A model generated the notes under the pieces. It ran no database searches. It had not been told where the DNA came from and saw only the letters and a program-made list of their open reading frames with translations. The translations under genes and the position numbers were made by a program. DNA of 64,000 bases from UMGS1696 sp964634795 (GTDB lineage Bacteria; Bacillota; Clostridia; Oscillospirales; CAG-272): contig CAZWLL010000003.1 in the NCBI GenBank assembly GCA_964634795.1, forward strand, positions 1-64,000, read 5' to 3'. Shown in pieces: positions 55,538-64,000 of the stretch (position 1 is its first letter; every line of letters begins with the position of its first letter).

Positions 55538-57064
55538 ATGATTATAAAAAGATTCGCAGCAGCTCTTATTGTGCTGTCTTTACTTATTTCAACAACCTCA
55601 TGCGGGTTTATCATAGTCAACGACATGTCCGACGGCGGCAGTGATGTCGGCGACAGCGGCAGTGCCGGCACCGACGATGGAGAAACCTCATCCGAAAATA
55701 ACACCGCATCCGATGCCGCTTCGGATGAAAACGGTGTAAAATATGAAAAATATGTCTCCGATGTCGACAAAAAAGCCTTGTCAGAACAATATCTTGCCGA
55801 GCTTCCCGAGAGAGATTACGACGGTGCTGTCTTCTTTATTACAACAACTGACAAAAGCTTTATCGCGCCCGACGATACATCAAGCACGGTTTCACGTCTT
55901 GCGGTAATAAGAAATTCCGAAGTCGAGGAAAAGCTTAATATTAGCCTGATTACCACTGTTACCGACAGCAGCACTATGCTTACCGAATTAAAAAACGCTA
56001 TAGCTTCCGATTCTTATTATACGGACTTGCTTATGCTGCCGATTTATACCGTAGGTTCATTCAAGATGGCGGATACCCTTATTAATCTTCGCACCCTGCC
56101 GTTTTTCGATATCGAGAAGCCGTATTTTAACTCTATGTCATCCGATATGACATCCGGAGGATACTCAACCTACGGAGTAGCGGGAGACGCCTCTATATCT
56201 CCTTCATCCTTTTCGGCGGTTTTTATGAATAAATCCATCGCCCAAGAAGCGGGAGCAGATGTCGACGAAATATGCTCAGCCGCCGACAACGGAACATGGA
56301 CTTGGGATATGTATCTTTCCGTTGTCGATGAGGTTAAACTGCTGAACGAAAGCAGCGGAAAATCCTATTATACCACCACTGCCGAAAACACCGCATCAAG
56401 ACTGACCGATCTTGTTTTTAAATCCAGCGGAAACGATTATATAAGCGCAAGTGCCAGACGAGTTCCCGTAGTCGGATACACGGTTAAGAGTACGAAAAAA
56501 ACCATGGAAAACCTCTACAAGCTTTACAATGACAACAATCGGATAACGGACTCCAGCGCAGGTGCAATCAATATTTTCGCAAAAGGAGAATCGGCATTCC
56601 TTATCGAATACCTCGATATTATGCCAACCTTAAGCACTTCGTCGGCGGAATGGACTCTCCTTCCGCTGCCCAAGGAGGTCGAACAGGATGAATACCGCAC
56701 ATTAATCGCCAATACCGAATCTGTTTTCGCCGTTCCGATAAATCACACAAACGGTGAATATGCGGCAATTACGCTATCCTATCTCAATGCGGCATCATAC
56801 GGATACATATATGATGAGTATGTTGAATACAACATGTTTCATGTACTCCGCGACAACAGCAGTGTTAATATGCTCGATTTAATACTTGACACCCCCGCGT
56901 TTGATTTTGCTTTCGCGTTCGGAAACGCATATCCGACAATCGCTCAAGCTACATATCAGCTCATCCGCGACTGTGCCTCTAAAAATAATTTGTCTGAATT
57001 TTTTGCCGACAGAAAATCAACGGCAACCGAAACCATGAAAAAATATTTCGACCTACGTTATTGA
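55538..57064 (+). CDS. Extracellular solute-binding-like lipoprotein
   Basis: A 508-residue lipoprotein: hydrophobic signal ending TTSC with Cys22, then a Ser/Asp/Gly-rich linker. The body resembles family 1 solute-binding proteins: RLAVIRNSEVEEKLNISL, SYYTDLLMLPIYTVGSFKMADTLINL and WTWDMYLSVVDEVK. Ligand unknown. No permease genes accompany it, so it either serves a remote transporter or acts as a binding-only surface protein. It lacks a good ribosome site. The nucleoside hydrolase follows by 10 bases, which suggests a shared substrate route. A second such lipoprotein lies at 58068. Confidence 0.75.
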   Translation: MIIKRFAAALIVLSLLISTTSCGFIIVNDMSDGGSDVGDSGSAGTDDGETSSENNTASDAASDENGVKYEKYVSDVDKKALSEQYLAELPERDYDGAVFFITTTDKSFIAPDDTSSTVSRLAVIRNSEVEEKLNISLITTVTDSSTMLTELKNAIASDSYYTDLLMLPIYTVGSFKMADTLINLRTLPFFDIEKPYFNSMSSDMTSGGYSTYGVAGDASISPSSFSAVFMNKSIAQEAGADVDEICSAADNGTWTWDMYLSVVDEVKLLNESSGKSYYTTTAENTASRLTDLVFKSSGNDYISASARRVPVVGYTVKSTKKTMENLYKLYNDNNRITDSSAGAINIFAKGESAFLIEYLDIMPTLSTSSAEWTLLPLPKEVEQDEYRTLIANTESVFAVPINHTNGEYAAITLSYLNAASYGYIYDEYVEYNMFHVLRDNSSVNMLDLILDTPAFDFAFAFGNAYPTIAQATYQLIRDCASKNNLSEFFADRKSTATETMKKYFDLRY

Positions 57065-57074
57065 GGAGATAATC

Positions 57075-57971
57075 ATGAATATTAAGAACGAACTCAAAAA
57101 AAGCGGTATTAAGCGTGTAATACTCGATACCGACACCTACAATGAAATCGACGACCAATTCGCACTCGCGCTTTCGATGCTCGCGGCTGACAGAATCAAT
57201 CTTGTATGTGTAACCGCCGCTCCGTTCCACAACGAAAAAAGCTCTTCCTTCGCCGACGGTATGGAAAGAAGCTATCGTGAAATCGGAATCTGTACATCTC
57301 TAGTCGCAAAATCACACGAGGTAAAGGTTCCGCCGTACTATCGCGGTTCAACGGAGAGAATGCCCGATGAAAACACTCCCGTTGACAGTGAAGCCGCACA
57401 CGCAATCGCAAAGCATGTCAACGAATCCGACGAGCTTACGTATGTTGTAGCCATAGGCGCGATTACGAATGTAGCTTCAGCCGTTTTGCTGCATCCCGAA
57501 ATCAAGGATAAAATAGCCGTTGTTTGGCTCGGTGCAAATGCAAAGTGGTTCTGCGGCGGTGAGTTCAACTTAAACGGTGATGTTAATGCCGCAAACTCGC
57601 TTTTCGCATCAGGTGTACCGTTTCTCCTCTTCCCCTGTGCGGGTGTTGTCAGCCATCTTATTTTGAACATTTACGAGCTTGAGCATTTCCTGCGCGGCAA
57701 TTCCGAGCTCGGAGATTATCTGTGTGACAATGTCGCCGAATGCAAGCCTAACGCTAACGGAGCCGTATCATGGAGCCGTGTTATATGGGACATCTCGACT
57801 ATATGCGGAATCATCGATCCCGACAGCTTCTCGGAATCGACAATCGCTCGTCCTCATGTAAATCCCGATTATTCATACACCTTCGGAGCATATCCGGGTG
57901 AAATAGAACACGTTGACCGTATAAACCGTGACAGAATGTTCTCCATTCTGTTTGACAGACTTATGAAGTAA
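57075..57971 (+). CDS. Inosine-uridine-type nucleoside hydrolase
   Basis: A 298-residue N-ribohydrolase-fold enzyme. The calcium-binding Asp cluster is seen as LDTDTYNEIDDQFALAL, which varies from the usual DTDPGxDDA by an insertion typical of a divergent subgroup. VVAIGAITNVASAVLLHPEI is the second conserved block, and FNLNGDVNAANSLFASGVP a third. It likely hydrolyses the N-glycosidic bond of nucleosides or a related ribosyl compound in the cytosol. GAGGAG precedes the ATG. It is co-transcribed with the lipoprotein upstream; a strong terminator follows. Confidence 0.85.
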   Translation: MNIKNELKKSGIKRVILDTDTYNEIDDQFALALSMLAADRINLVCVTAAPFHNEKSSSFADGMERSYREIGICTSLVAKSHEVKVPPYYRGSTERMPDENTPVDSEAAHAIAKHVNESDELTYVVAIGAITNVASAVLLHPEIKDKIAVVWLGANAKWFCGGEFNLNGDVNAANSLFASGVPFLLFPCAGVVSHLILNIYELEHFLRGNSELGDYLCDNVAECKPNANGAVSWSRVIWDISTICGIIDPDSFSESTIARPHVNPDYSYTFGAYPGEIEHVDRINRDRMFSILFDRLMK

Positions 57972-57996
57972 GCAGTACTTATTCAAGTAAAAAAAC

Positions 57997-58035
57997 AAGC
58001 CTCATGCCGAGATTAATTTCTGCGGCATGAGGCTT
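57997..58035. terminator. Bidirectional terminator after the nucleoside hydrolase
   Basis: A perfect 13-bp stem AAGCCTCATGCCG/CGGCATGAGGCTT, preceded by an A run that serves the convergent lipoprotein gene. Confidence 0.85.
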
Positions 58036-58067
58036 AATTATTTGGTTTTTACTTGTGATTTATCAAA

Positions 58068-59546
58068 TCAGGTCGCGTTTTCGAGTATTGTGTCTATGGT
58101 CTTTTGCATAGTTTTTTCGACAACCTTGGTTACTTTCTTTACGGCAGACGCGATATCATCGTTTCCGTTTGCCGACTGTGTGCCGGGTACATCGAAAATT
58201 CCGCCCCATTCATAGAAGTTCGCAAGCTCGAATACACGGGAATTAAAGATAATATCGAGCATTTCGGAGGATTCCTCGTCACGTGCGACTTTTGTCTTTA
58301 ATGTCACGTCGTAATATGCGGGTGTGAGTGTGTATTTTGATTCAGCCGACAAAGCTTCGAGAATAATACCTGTACGTTCGATGTCGCTTGCGGTTACCGG
58401 TATTGCGAAGAAGTTTGCACTCCAGCAGCTTACGGTATTATAGTAGTTCTCCTGAGCTTCATCATACTTAGGTGTAGGCAGAATTCCGAAATCGTCTTCC
58501 ATATTTCTGAAAAGTGTAACACGGTTAAGTCCTACATATGAGAACAGGCAGCGGCCTTCTGTAAATACACCGTCAAGAAGATCCCAGTCCCAGTTTGTAG
58601 CGGCGGCTGTCAGGCAAAGGTTTGCATTGCCGTTGATAGCGTTTGCCTTGCTGTATGCGTCAACATAACGCTCCGAATCTACTGCGATAACGGGCATATC
58701 ATTTTCATCCTTGGTGAAGCATCTCGCACCCGAACCTATCATGTATGCCATTACGTCAAATGATTCACCTACATTGCCCCACTGGTCATTTGAATCGCGC
58801 ACACCGTCACCGTTGAGGTCTATGCATGCCGCTTCCATTGATGAAAGAAGTACGTCCTGAGTCCATGTACCTTCTTTAACCATATCATAGAAGTTGCCGA
58901 GTCCTAAATCTTCGGCAAGTCTCTTATTAAACAGAATGCTCCATGTCGCGTCGTTATCCATGATATTCAGGTCGCCGCATGATACATAAAGCTTATTGGC
59001 AATAGAGAGTGATGAATTTGCGTTCTGGTCATACCACGGCTGTGATAAATCCATATACGGCACATTGTACAGGTCGTAAAGCATACCTTTCGTAATCATC
59101 GAATTAATAGTAGCGCCCGCAAGAATTACGTCATAAGTATCTTCTCCGGCAGTTACTGCTTTTTCGGCGTCCGAAACAGGTTCCCCCGACTCAGCACCGT
59201 ACTCTTCCATTTTAAAGTTGTAACGGTCGCAAACAGCTAAATTTCTGTTATATACGGCATCATTGATTGCCTCACCGGTCAGCTCTTCCGCGTAAAAGTC
59301 ACGTGAAGTCCAATGTGCGCTTGATGTTCCCTTAGTCGCGCCGACGAATGTGTAGCCTTCGAAATCACGTTCGGGCAAATCAGCGGTTAATCTCTCGGTT
59401 TCGGTCTCCTCCGCTACGGTCTCTTCCGCGCTTACGGTCTCTGCGGCGGTTGTTTCGGTTGATTCGGAATCATCACTTCCAGATGCACAGCCGACGGCTG
59501 AGCACAGCATTGCGCAAAGCAGCAAAATACTTATTGTCTTCTTCAT
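58068..59546 (-). CDS. Extracellular solute-binding lipoprotein
   Basis: A 492-residue lipoprotein: signal peptide ending SAVGC with Cys20, an acidic Thr/Glu-rich linker, then a family 1 solute-binding fold (YDVILAGATINSMITKGMLYDL, WSILFNKRLAEDLGL, GTWTQDVLLSSMEAACIDLNGDGVRDSNDQWG). The DxNxDG loop (DLNGDGVRD) probably binds calcium, as in many sugar-binding relatives. The start ATG at 59546 has AGAGGT upstream; the frame is open 33 codons further, but that part overlaps the promoter. No permease is adjacent. It is related in layout to the lipoprotein at 55538. Confidence 0.82.
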   Translation of the reverse strand: MKKTISILLLCAMLCSAVGCASGSDDSESTETTAAETVSAEETVAEETETERLTADLPERDFEGYTFVGATKGTSSAHWTSRDFYAEELTGEAINDAVYNRNLAVCDRYNFKMEEYGAESGEPVSDAEKAVTAGEDTYDVILAGATINSMITKGMLYDLYNVPYMDLSQPWYDQNANSSLSIANKLYVSCGDLNIMDNDATWSILFNKRLAEDLGLGNFYDMVKEGTWTQDVLLSSMEAACIDLNGDGVRDSNDQWGNVGESFDVMAYMIGSGARCFTKDENDMPVIAVDSERYVDAYSKANAINGNANLCLTAAATNWDWDLLDGVFTEGRCLFSYVGLNRVTLFRNMEDDFGILPTPKYDEAQENYYNTVSCWSANFFAIPVTASDIERTGIILEALSAESKYTLTPAYYDVTLKTKVARDEESSEMLDIIFNSRVFELANFYEWGGIFDVPGTQSANGNDDIASAVKKVTKVVEKTMQKTIDTILENAT

Positions 59547-59584
59547 TAATATAACCTCTGTATATCTGAATAAAGTTTTTCTAT

Positions 59585-59613
59585 AGTATACCATAGTTAA
59601 TACCGAATGACAA
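59585..59613 (-). promoter_or_regulatory. Promoter of the solute-binding lipoprotein
   Basis: Minus strand TTGTCA (59608-59613), 17 bases, TATACT (59585-59590), about 39 bases before the ATG at 59546. Confidence 0.75.
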
Positions 59614-59680
59614 TAAACACACTGTCTGAAAAGGACCGCCGACAAAGTCTTAAATTTTGTTTATAATACTTTTTATTGCA

Positions 59681-61453
59681 TCAAAGAATAGCGTCAAGCT
59701 CGTCTATTGTTTCGTCAAATACCTTCATGGCGTTCTCGACAACCTCAGGTGACGTAAGGTCTATTCCGGCTATTTTCAGCTCGTCCAAAGGATACTCCGA
59801 ACCGCCGGTTGTCAGGAACTTAAGATAATGTGAAGCATCGCCTGTTTCTACTATACCAGATGCTATTGCGACAGCTGACGAGAAGCCTGTAGCATACTGA
59901 TAAACGTAGTATGCGCTGTAGAAGTGAGGAATATATGCCCACTCATACTTTAACGTGTCACGGAATTCCGCTTCGGGATAATACTGTTTTACAAGTTGTT
60001 CGTACACATCATTAAGGCATTCCGCGTTGATAGGAGTACCTGCGGCTTCGAGAGCGTGCGCTTTATGCTCAAATTCTGCAAATAATGTCTGACGGAACAC
60101 AGTGGTGCGGAAGCCTTCGAGGAAATGATTAAGTATATATGCTCTGCGCTTTGTATCAGTCTCGGTCTTCAGCAAATACTTGGTAAGCAGTACCTCATTG
60201 CATGTTGATGCAACCTCGGCAACAAGGAGCTTATAATCGTGATTAGCATAATCTTGTGTTTCGGATGAAAGATATGAATGCATAGCATGTCCGAGCTCAT
60301 GAGCAAGCGTAAACGCATCGTCAAGACCATCGGAATAATTAAGCTTAACGAAAGGATGGACACCGTATACTCCCGCGGAGAACGCTCCGGACTCTTTACC
60401 GGGTGTTTCATAAACATCTATCCAGTTTTCGTTTATAGCACGCTTAATAACATCCTGATAAGCTTTACCGAGGGGTGCTACCGCTTCAACAACAATCTCG
60501 CACGCCTTTTCATACGGCATAGGATACTCTATATCCGCTACCATCGGTGTATATAAATCATAAACATCGAGCTTCTCAAGTCCGAGTGCTTTCTTTCTGA
60601 GCTTAAGATATTTGCTCATAATCGGAATGGATTCATGAATTGCGTCAACAAGCGCGTCATATACGGATTCGGGCACATTTGAGCCTGCGAGAGATGCCTC
60701 ACGCGCGGAATTGTAACCTCTGAGCTGTGCGAAAACATTGTCCTGTTTAACACTTCCGCTGTACAGGCATGCTATGGTATTGATATATTTTCCGTATGTA
60801 CCGAACATCGCTTCAAACGCGTTCTCACGGAGCACTCTGTCAGAGGACTCACGCATTACGGTAAAGTTGCCGCTGCTCAGTTCATATTCTTTTCCTTCGG
60901 AATCCTTGATTTTCGGTATTTCCATTTCCACGTCGGTAAACATACCGTATGTATCCGAAGGTGTACCCGTGATTTTTCCCATCATGGCAAGGATGCCTTC
61001 GCTCTTTTCATCGAGGACATGAGCTCTGAGTCGTGTTGCATCCTCTACGATATGCTTATATTTCTTCATTTTGTCCGACTTCATATACTCGGATAATGTG
61101 ACCTCGGGTATGCTCATCAGCTCGGGTTCAAAGAACGCCGTCGCGGAATTAACCTTAACAGCCAGCATATTGACTCTGTCGCACATTGCCTGCGCTTCAC
61201 TGTCGCCGCCGTCTATTGTTTTCTTAAGGAAAGCATAATCGGCTACAGGCTCGAACTTCTCGTAAAACGCAAATGTCTTATCGTATGCCTCAGCCAGCTT
61301 ATCCGCGCTTTCTCCGAGAGTTCCCTTAAGCGCCGCAAGTGTCGGTATTTCACCGTCAAGCTCTGTGTATGCTTTTTCCCATGCTTCTTTTGTTTTAAAA
61401 ATCTGAGTAAAATCCCATTTTAAGCTATCCGGTACATCATTTCTGTTTCTCAT
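59681..61453 (-). CDS. pepF: Oligoendopeptidase F (M3 family)
   Basis: A 590-residue cytosolic zinc peptidase that degrades short peptides. The M3 zinc site is LAHELGHAMHS, with the third ligand Glu in VAEVASTCNEVLL downstream. The PepF N-terminal helical domain starts DVPDSLKWDFTQIFKTKEAW. ATLPF-like and YHxxPEAEF-type PepF features are present (YYPEAEFRDTLKYEWAYIPHFY). AAAGGA lies upstream of the ATG at 61453. It follows the flippase gene by 53 bases. Codon use again favours AAG. Confidence 0.93.
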   Translation of the reverse strand: MRNRNDVPDSLKWDFTQIFKTKEAWEKAYTELDGEIPTLAALKGTLGESADKLAEAYDKTFAFYEKFEPVADYAFLKKTIDGGDSEAQAMCDRVNMLAVKVNSATAFFEPELMSIPEVTLSEYMKSDKMKKYKHIVEDATRLRAHVLDEKSEGILAMMGKITGTPSDTYGMFTDVEMEIPKIKDSEGKEYELSSGNFTVMRESSDRVLRENAFEAMFGTYGKYINTIACLYSGSVKQDNVFAQLRGYNSAREASLAGSNVPESVYDALVDAIHESIPIMSKYLKLRKKALGLEKLDVYDLYTPMVADIEYPMPYEKACEIVVEAVAPLGKAYQDVIKRAINENWIDVYETPGKESGAFSAGVYGVHPFVKLNYSDGLDDAFTLAHELGHAMHSYLSSETQDYANHDYKLLVAEVASTCNEVLLTKYLLKTETDTKRRAYILNHFLEGFRTTVFRQTLFAEFEHKAHALEAAGTPINAECLNDVYEQLVKQYYPEAEFRDTLKYEWAYIPHFYSAYYVYQYATGFSSAVAIASGIVETGDASHYLKFLTTGGSEYPLDELKIAGIDLTSPEVVENAMKVFDETIDELDAIL

Positions 61454-61506
61454 ATTATATAATCCTTTCGTATAATTTCAAATTATAAGTAATTTCAAAT
61501 TTTGTC

Positions 61507-63075
61507 TCAGCCTCTTCTGAGAAGTGACTTTATTTCTTTAACCGTAAAAATCTTGAATACTATCACAAGAACCGCGTATACAAGTGCCGCCAAAACAATA
61601 GATATAAGACCGCCGACTCTCACGCCGAGCGCACCTGACAACGGTATATAAACAAGATAAGCGAATATGCCCATAATCACCGATGCCGCTATAATCTTAG
61701 CGGAATTAAGCAATATGACTCCACAGCCTTTCATATACTTTCTGAGGAACACAAGATTCATGGCAATCATAACCACATAGCAAACGCAGGTGGCAATAGG
61801 CGCACCCATAATGTTTATCGATTCGAATCCGACAAGAACGGCATTCAGCGCACATTTAACGACGCCACCGACGCAAAGGCTCATAAGAGGCTTATTTACC
61901 TGTCCGAATGACTGAAGAATCGCTCCGCTAATCGATACTATCGCATACAGAATGACGGCTATACCGAATACAGCGAGAAGAGGCGCGCCCGCGTTTGCTT
62001 CCTCAGGGGTATTAAAGTATATAATATTCATAATCGGGTCGGCAAGTATTGTAATGCCGATACCTGCGGGAACGGCGAGCATCATAGCATATTTGAAGCA
62101 ATTCGTAAGGTTTTTCGCAACACCGTCTTTATCGTTTGCGGTATAAGCGGCGGTCAGAATCGGGAGAATACTTACCGAGAACGGAACTATGAATGCTGAC
62201 GGAAAGTTGAATATTTTTTTCGCGTTTCCGAATACTCCGTACAGCCAGTTTGCTCTCTCGTATGTATATCCGAGACCATCCTGTAAAATACGCATAATAA
62301 CCGTTGTGTCAATCAGATTAACAAGACTCATTACAGATGCTCCGAGCGACACCGGAATAGCTATTCTGAAAAGCTCCTTAATTATATCCTTATCACTGCG
62401 TACGGGCATACCAACCGATTTTTCGTTTTTCGAAAATCTGTGCTTACCGATAAGAAGATACACTACCGCGAGTACAGCACCGAGCGACACACCCATTATC
62501 GCTCCCGCGGAGCCTCCGACATATGCAAGTTCTGTTTTGAGCAGCACATATGCCAGCGCACAGCCTAAAATCAATTTTGCAAACGCCTCGATAACCTGTG
62601 ACACTGCCGTATACGTCATAATCGAGTGGCCTTGGAAATATCCTCTCAGAGCAGACATAACGAATGCACAGAATGCGGTTACCGCGAGTACTCTTATGGA
62701 CATTCCCGCATTGGGGCTTTTTATAATCGAAGCAAAAATATCAGCTCCGAAAAACATAACGATGGCTATAACAGCGCCGATTATTGTGAAAATTCTCAAT
62801 GAAACCTTATATATTCTCTCGGCTTCATCTGTATTTCCCGAAACGAGTGTTTCGCTTATCATTCTGGAAACCGCAACCGGCAATCCTGCGGACGCAAGCA
62901 CCGCCAGCATATTATAAATATCATAAGCCGCGTAAAAGTAACCCATTCCCTCTCCGCCGAGCATATTCGATATCGGAATGGTAAAGAGAAGTCCAGCTAA
63001 TTTAACAAACGCGGTAGATATTGTAAGTATAAACGCACTCTCAAGAAACGTGCCTTTTCTGTCTGTATTTTTCAG
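61507..63075 (-). CDS. MOP/SpoVB-MurJ-type lipid-linked polysaccharide flippase, probable CTG start
   Basis: A membrane protein with about 14 hydrophobic segments of the polysaccharide-biosynthesis/MATE-like group. LGGEGMGYFYAAYDIYNMLAVLASAGLPVAVSRM is the family's typical second block. The first in-frame ATG (62964) would remove the first membrane helix. The frame is open upstream to a stop near 63093, and a CTG at 63075 has AAGAAGGG 7 bases ahead. Starting there gives 522 residues and the expected N-terminus (KGTFLESAFILTISTAF). The promoter at 63112-63140 puts the transcript start only ~30 bases before this CTG. It probably flips lipid II or another lipid-linked glycan; which one is not shown. 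Confidence 0.8.
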   Translation of the reverse strand: MKNTDRKGTFLESAFILTISTAFVKLAGLLFTIPISNMLGGEGMGYFYAAYDIYNMLAVLASAGLPVAVSRMISETLVSGNTDEAERIYKVSLRIFTIIGAVIAIVMFFGADIFASIIKSPNAGMSIRVLAVTAFCAFVMSALRGYFQGHSIMTYTAVSQVIEAFAKLILGCALAYVLLKTELAYVGGSAGAIMGVSLGAVLAVVYLLIGKHRFSKNEKSVGMPVRSDKDIIKELFRIAIPVSLGASVMSLVNLIDTTVIMRILQDGLGYTYERANWLYGVFGNAKKIFNFPSAFIVPFSVSILPILTAAYTANDKDGVAKNLTNCFKYAMMLAVPAGIGITILADPIMNIIYFNTPEEANAGAPLLAVFGIAVILYAIVSISGAILQSFGQVNKPLMSLCVGGVVKCALNAVLVGFESINIMGAPIATCVCYVVMIAMNLVFLRKYMKGCGVILLNSAKIIAASVIMGIFAYLVYIPLSGALGVRVGGLISIVLAALVYAVLVIVFKIFTVKEIKSLLRRG

Positions 63076-63111
63076 TTTTAAACCCTTCTTTATCTATAAA
63101 TTCACATGGTA

Positions 63112-63140
63112 ATTTTATCACATGAGCCTCCTAAAGTCAA
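63112..63140 (-). promoter_or_regulatory. Promoter of the flippase gene
   Basis: Minus strand TTGACT (63135-63140), 17 bases, TAAAAT (63112-63117). It lies in the gap after sbcC, so the flippase can be expressed independently. Confidence 0.65.
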
Positions 63141-63189
63141 CATTTCATGCTATCTTTAAGACCTTTGCCGTTGTTTTACCATCTGCACA

Positions 63190-64000
63190 TCAGGTAATAA
63201 CCTGTGCTGTGCTTGTCGTACGGCCTTTTTTTACGACTATTTTTTTATCGATTTTTTCCTTTAACGCATCGATGTGGGATATGATTCCTATCGAACGTCC
63301 TCCTGCCTGAGATGCCAAAACCGACAGCGCGTTGTCGAGTGAGTCGGAATCAAGTGAGCCGAAGCCCTCGTCAATGAATACCGAGTCAATGTGTATTCCT
63401 CCGGATTCCGCTTCCGTTTCGTCAGATAAAGCAAGGGACAGCGCAAGAGATGCCATAAACGATTCTCCGCCCGACAGCGTTTTTACGTCACGTGATTTAC
63501 CGTTCCAGTGATCCTTAATGTCCAAATCCAAGCCGTGATTTTTCTGCAAACCTATATCTGTTTTACGCATCAGCTCGTATCTTCCGCTGCTCATTTTCAT
63601 AAGGCGTATGTTTGCGCGGCGGATTATTCGATCAAACAAACGCATCTGCCAAAACGCCTCAAGAGTAATTTTTTCCTTGCCGTTGACATTTCCGTTCGCG
63701 GTATTGGCTATAAGCGAATACAACGACGCGCTCTTTTCGGCCTCATCGAGCTTCTCAAGCTCCTCCCAAAGCTTTTTCGAACAGCTTATGTTTTTTTCAT
63801 ATACGGTATTCTTTCTTATAAGCTCGCTCATAATCTCAGTGCTTTTCGTTTCACACTCGGCATATTCGTGTTTCAGCTCGTCGTACTTCGCAGCGGTATT
63901 GGCGCCAAGCTGTTTCTCGAGTGTTTCCTTTACCGATAAAGCCGCTTCATATGCGCTCTCCGCTTTTCTCAGCTCAGTCTCAGCATCCTCCGATAACTTT
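63190..64000 (-). CDS. sbcC: Nuclease SbcCD subunit C, C-terminal part (runs off the window)
   Basis: The 3' part of an SMC-like ATPase that, with SbcD, cuts DNA hairpins and ends. The visible ~270 residues start inside the coiled coil (charged heptads through the window end). The ATPase lobe has the signature LSGGESFMASLALSLAL and Walker B SVFIDEGFGSLDSDSLD, then IGIISHIDALKEKI. The frame is open to the window edge, so the true start lies beyond 64000. The ATG at 63831 is internal. No sbcD is seen here; it would normally lie upstream. Confidence 0.9.
   Translation of the reverse strand, partial: KLSEDAETELRKAESAYEAALSVKETLEKQLGANTAAKYDELKHEYAECETKSTEIMSELIRKNTVYEKNISCSKKLWEELEKLDEAEKSASLYSLIANTANGNVNGKEKITLEAFWQMRLFDRIIRRANIRLMKMSSGRYELMRKTDIGLQKNHGLDLDIKDHWNGKSRDVKTLSGGESFMASLALSLALSDETEAESGGIHIDSVFIDEGFGSLDSDSLDNALSVLASQAGGRSIGIISHIDALKEKIDKKIVVKKGRTTSTAQVIT

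Overview
The window reads as a contig from a metagenome-assembled Gram-positive anaerobe, most likely a gut or rumen member of the Clostridia. The evidence is three 100-N gaps and one 10-N gap, moderate GC with AT-rich intergenic regions, strong AGGAGG-type ribosome sites and many TTGACA-17-TATAAT promoters. Gene content agrees: [FeFe]-hydrogenase maturation genes, glycyl-radical chemistry, class B sortase, SLH/dockerin/cohesin surface domains, PepF, metNIQ and many lipoproteins. No insertion sequence, prophage or CRISPR array is visible. Species cannot be named from the sequence alone.

Layout. 1-520: a small doubtful ORF and a strongly folded repeat block. 520-5330 (-): DUF951, YfhO, ruvA, ruvB as one operon. 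5503-5960 (+): an MntR/DtxR-type repressor. 6022-10307 (-): a TM1266-type regulator followed by hydE, hydG and hydF. 10321-15573 (-): a LytTR response regulator and a soluble GHKL kinase, then (after a terminator) two half-size ABC exporters. 15609-16115: an array of 97-bp repeats, broken by a gap, beside tRNA-Val(CAC). 16279-19128 (+): sortase B, an RlmA-like methyltransferase and a GT2 glycosyltransferase. 19141-22288 (+): a glycyl-radical enzyme with its activase. 22426-35181: a carbohydrate region with a GxGYxYP protein, GH38 mannosidase, FAD dehydrogenase, GH116, GH29 fucosidase and a metallophosphoesterase. 35214-40374 (-): AI-2E family permease, a broken UvrD-like helicase and a YczE-like membrane protein. 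40685-49092 (+): a giant S8 surface protease. 49119-51991: an alpha/beta hydrolase and a frameshifted GxGYxYP lipoprotein. 51995-55440: thioredoxin, then metNIQ behind a uORF/attenuator leader. 55473-59613: two solute-binding lipoproteins and a nucleoside hydrolase. 59681-64000 (-): PepF, a MOP-family flippase with a probable CTG start, and the 3' part of sbcC.

How the genes fit together. The hyd genes imply fermentative H2 metabolism. The cytosolic glycosidases (no signal peptides) suggest that imported mannose-, glucose- and fucose-containing oligosaccharides are cut inside the cell. The surface protease and lipoproteins are the outward-facing part.

The most unusual items are: (1) a dispersed structured repeat family whose closing stems change in a compensatory way between copies; (2) a metNIQ leader with a 16-residue uORF and mutually exclusive hairpins; (3) a glycyl-radical enzyme lacking the usual Glu after its catalytic Cys; (4) a UvrD-like helicase with an extra Cys-rich C-terminal domain and an in-frame stop; (5) an S8 protease carrying both dockerin-like and cohesin-like segments with a three-hairpin 5' leader.
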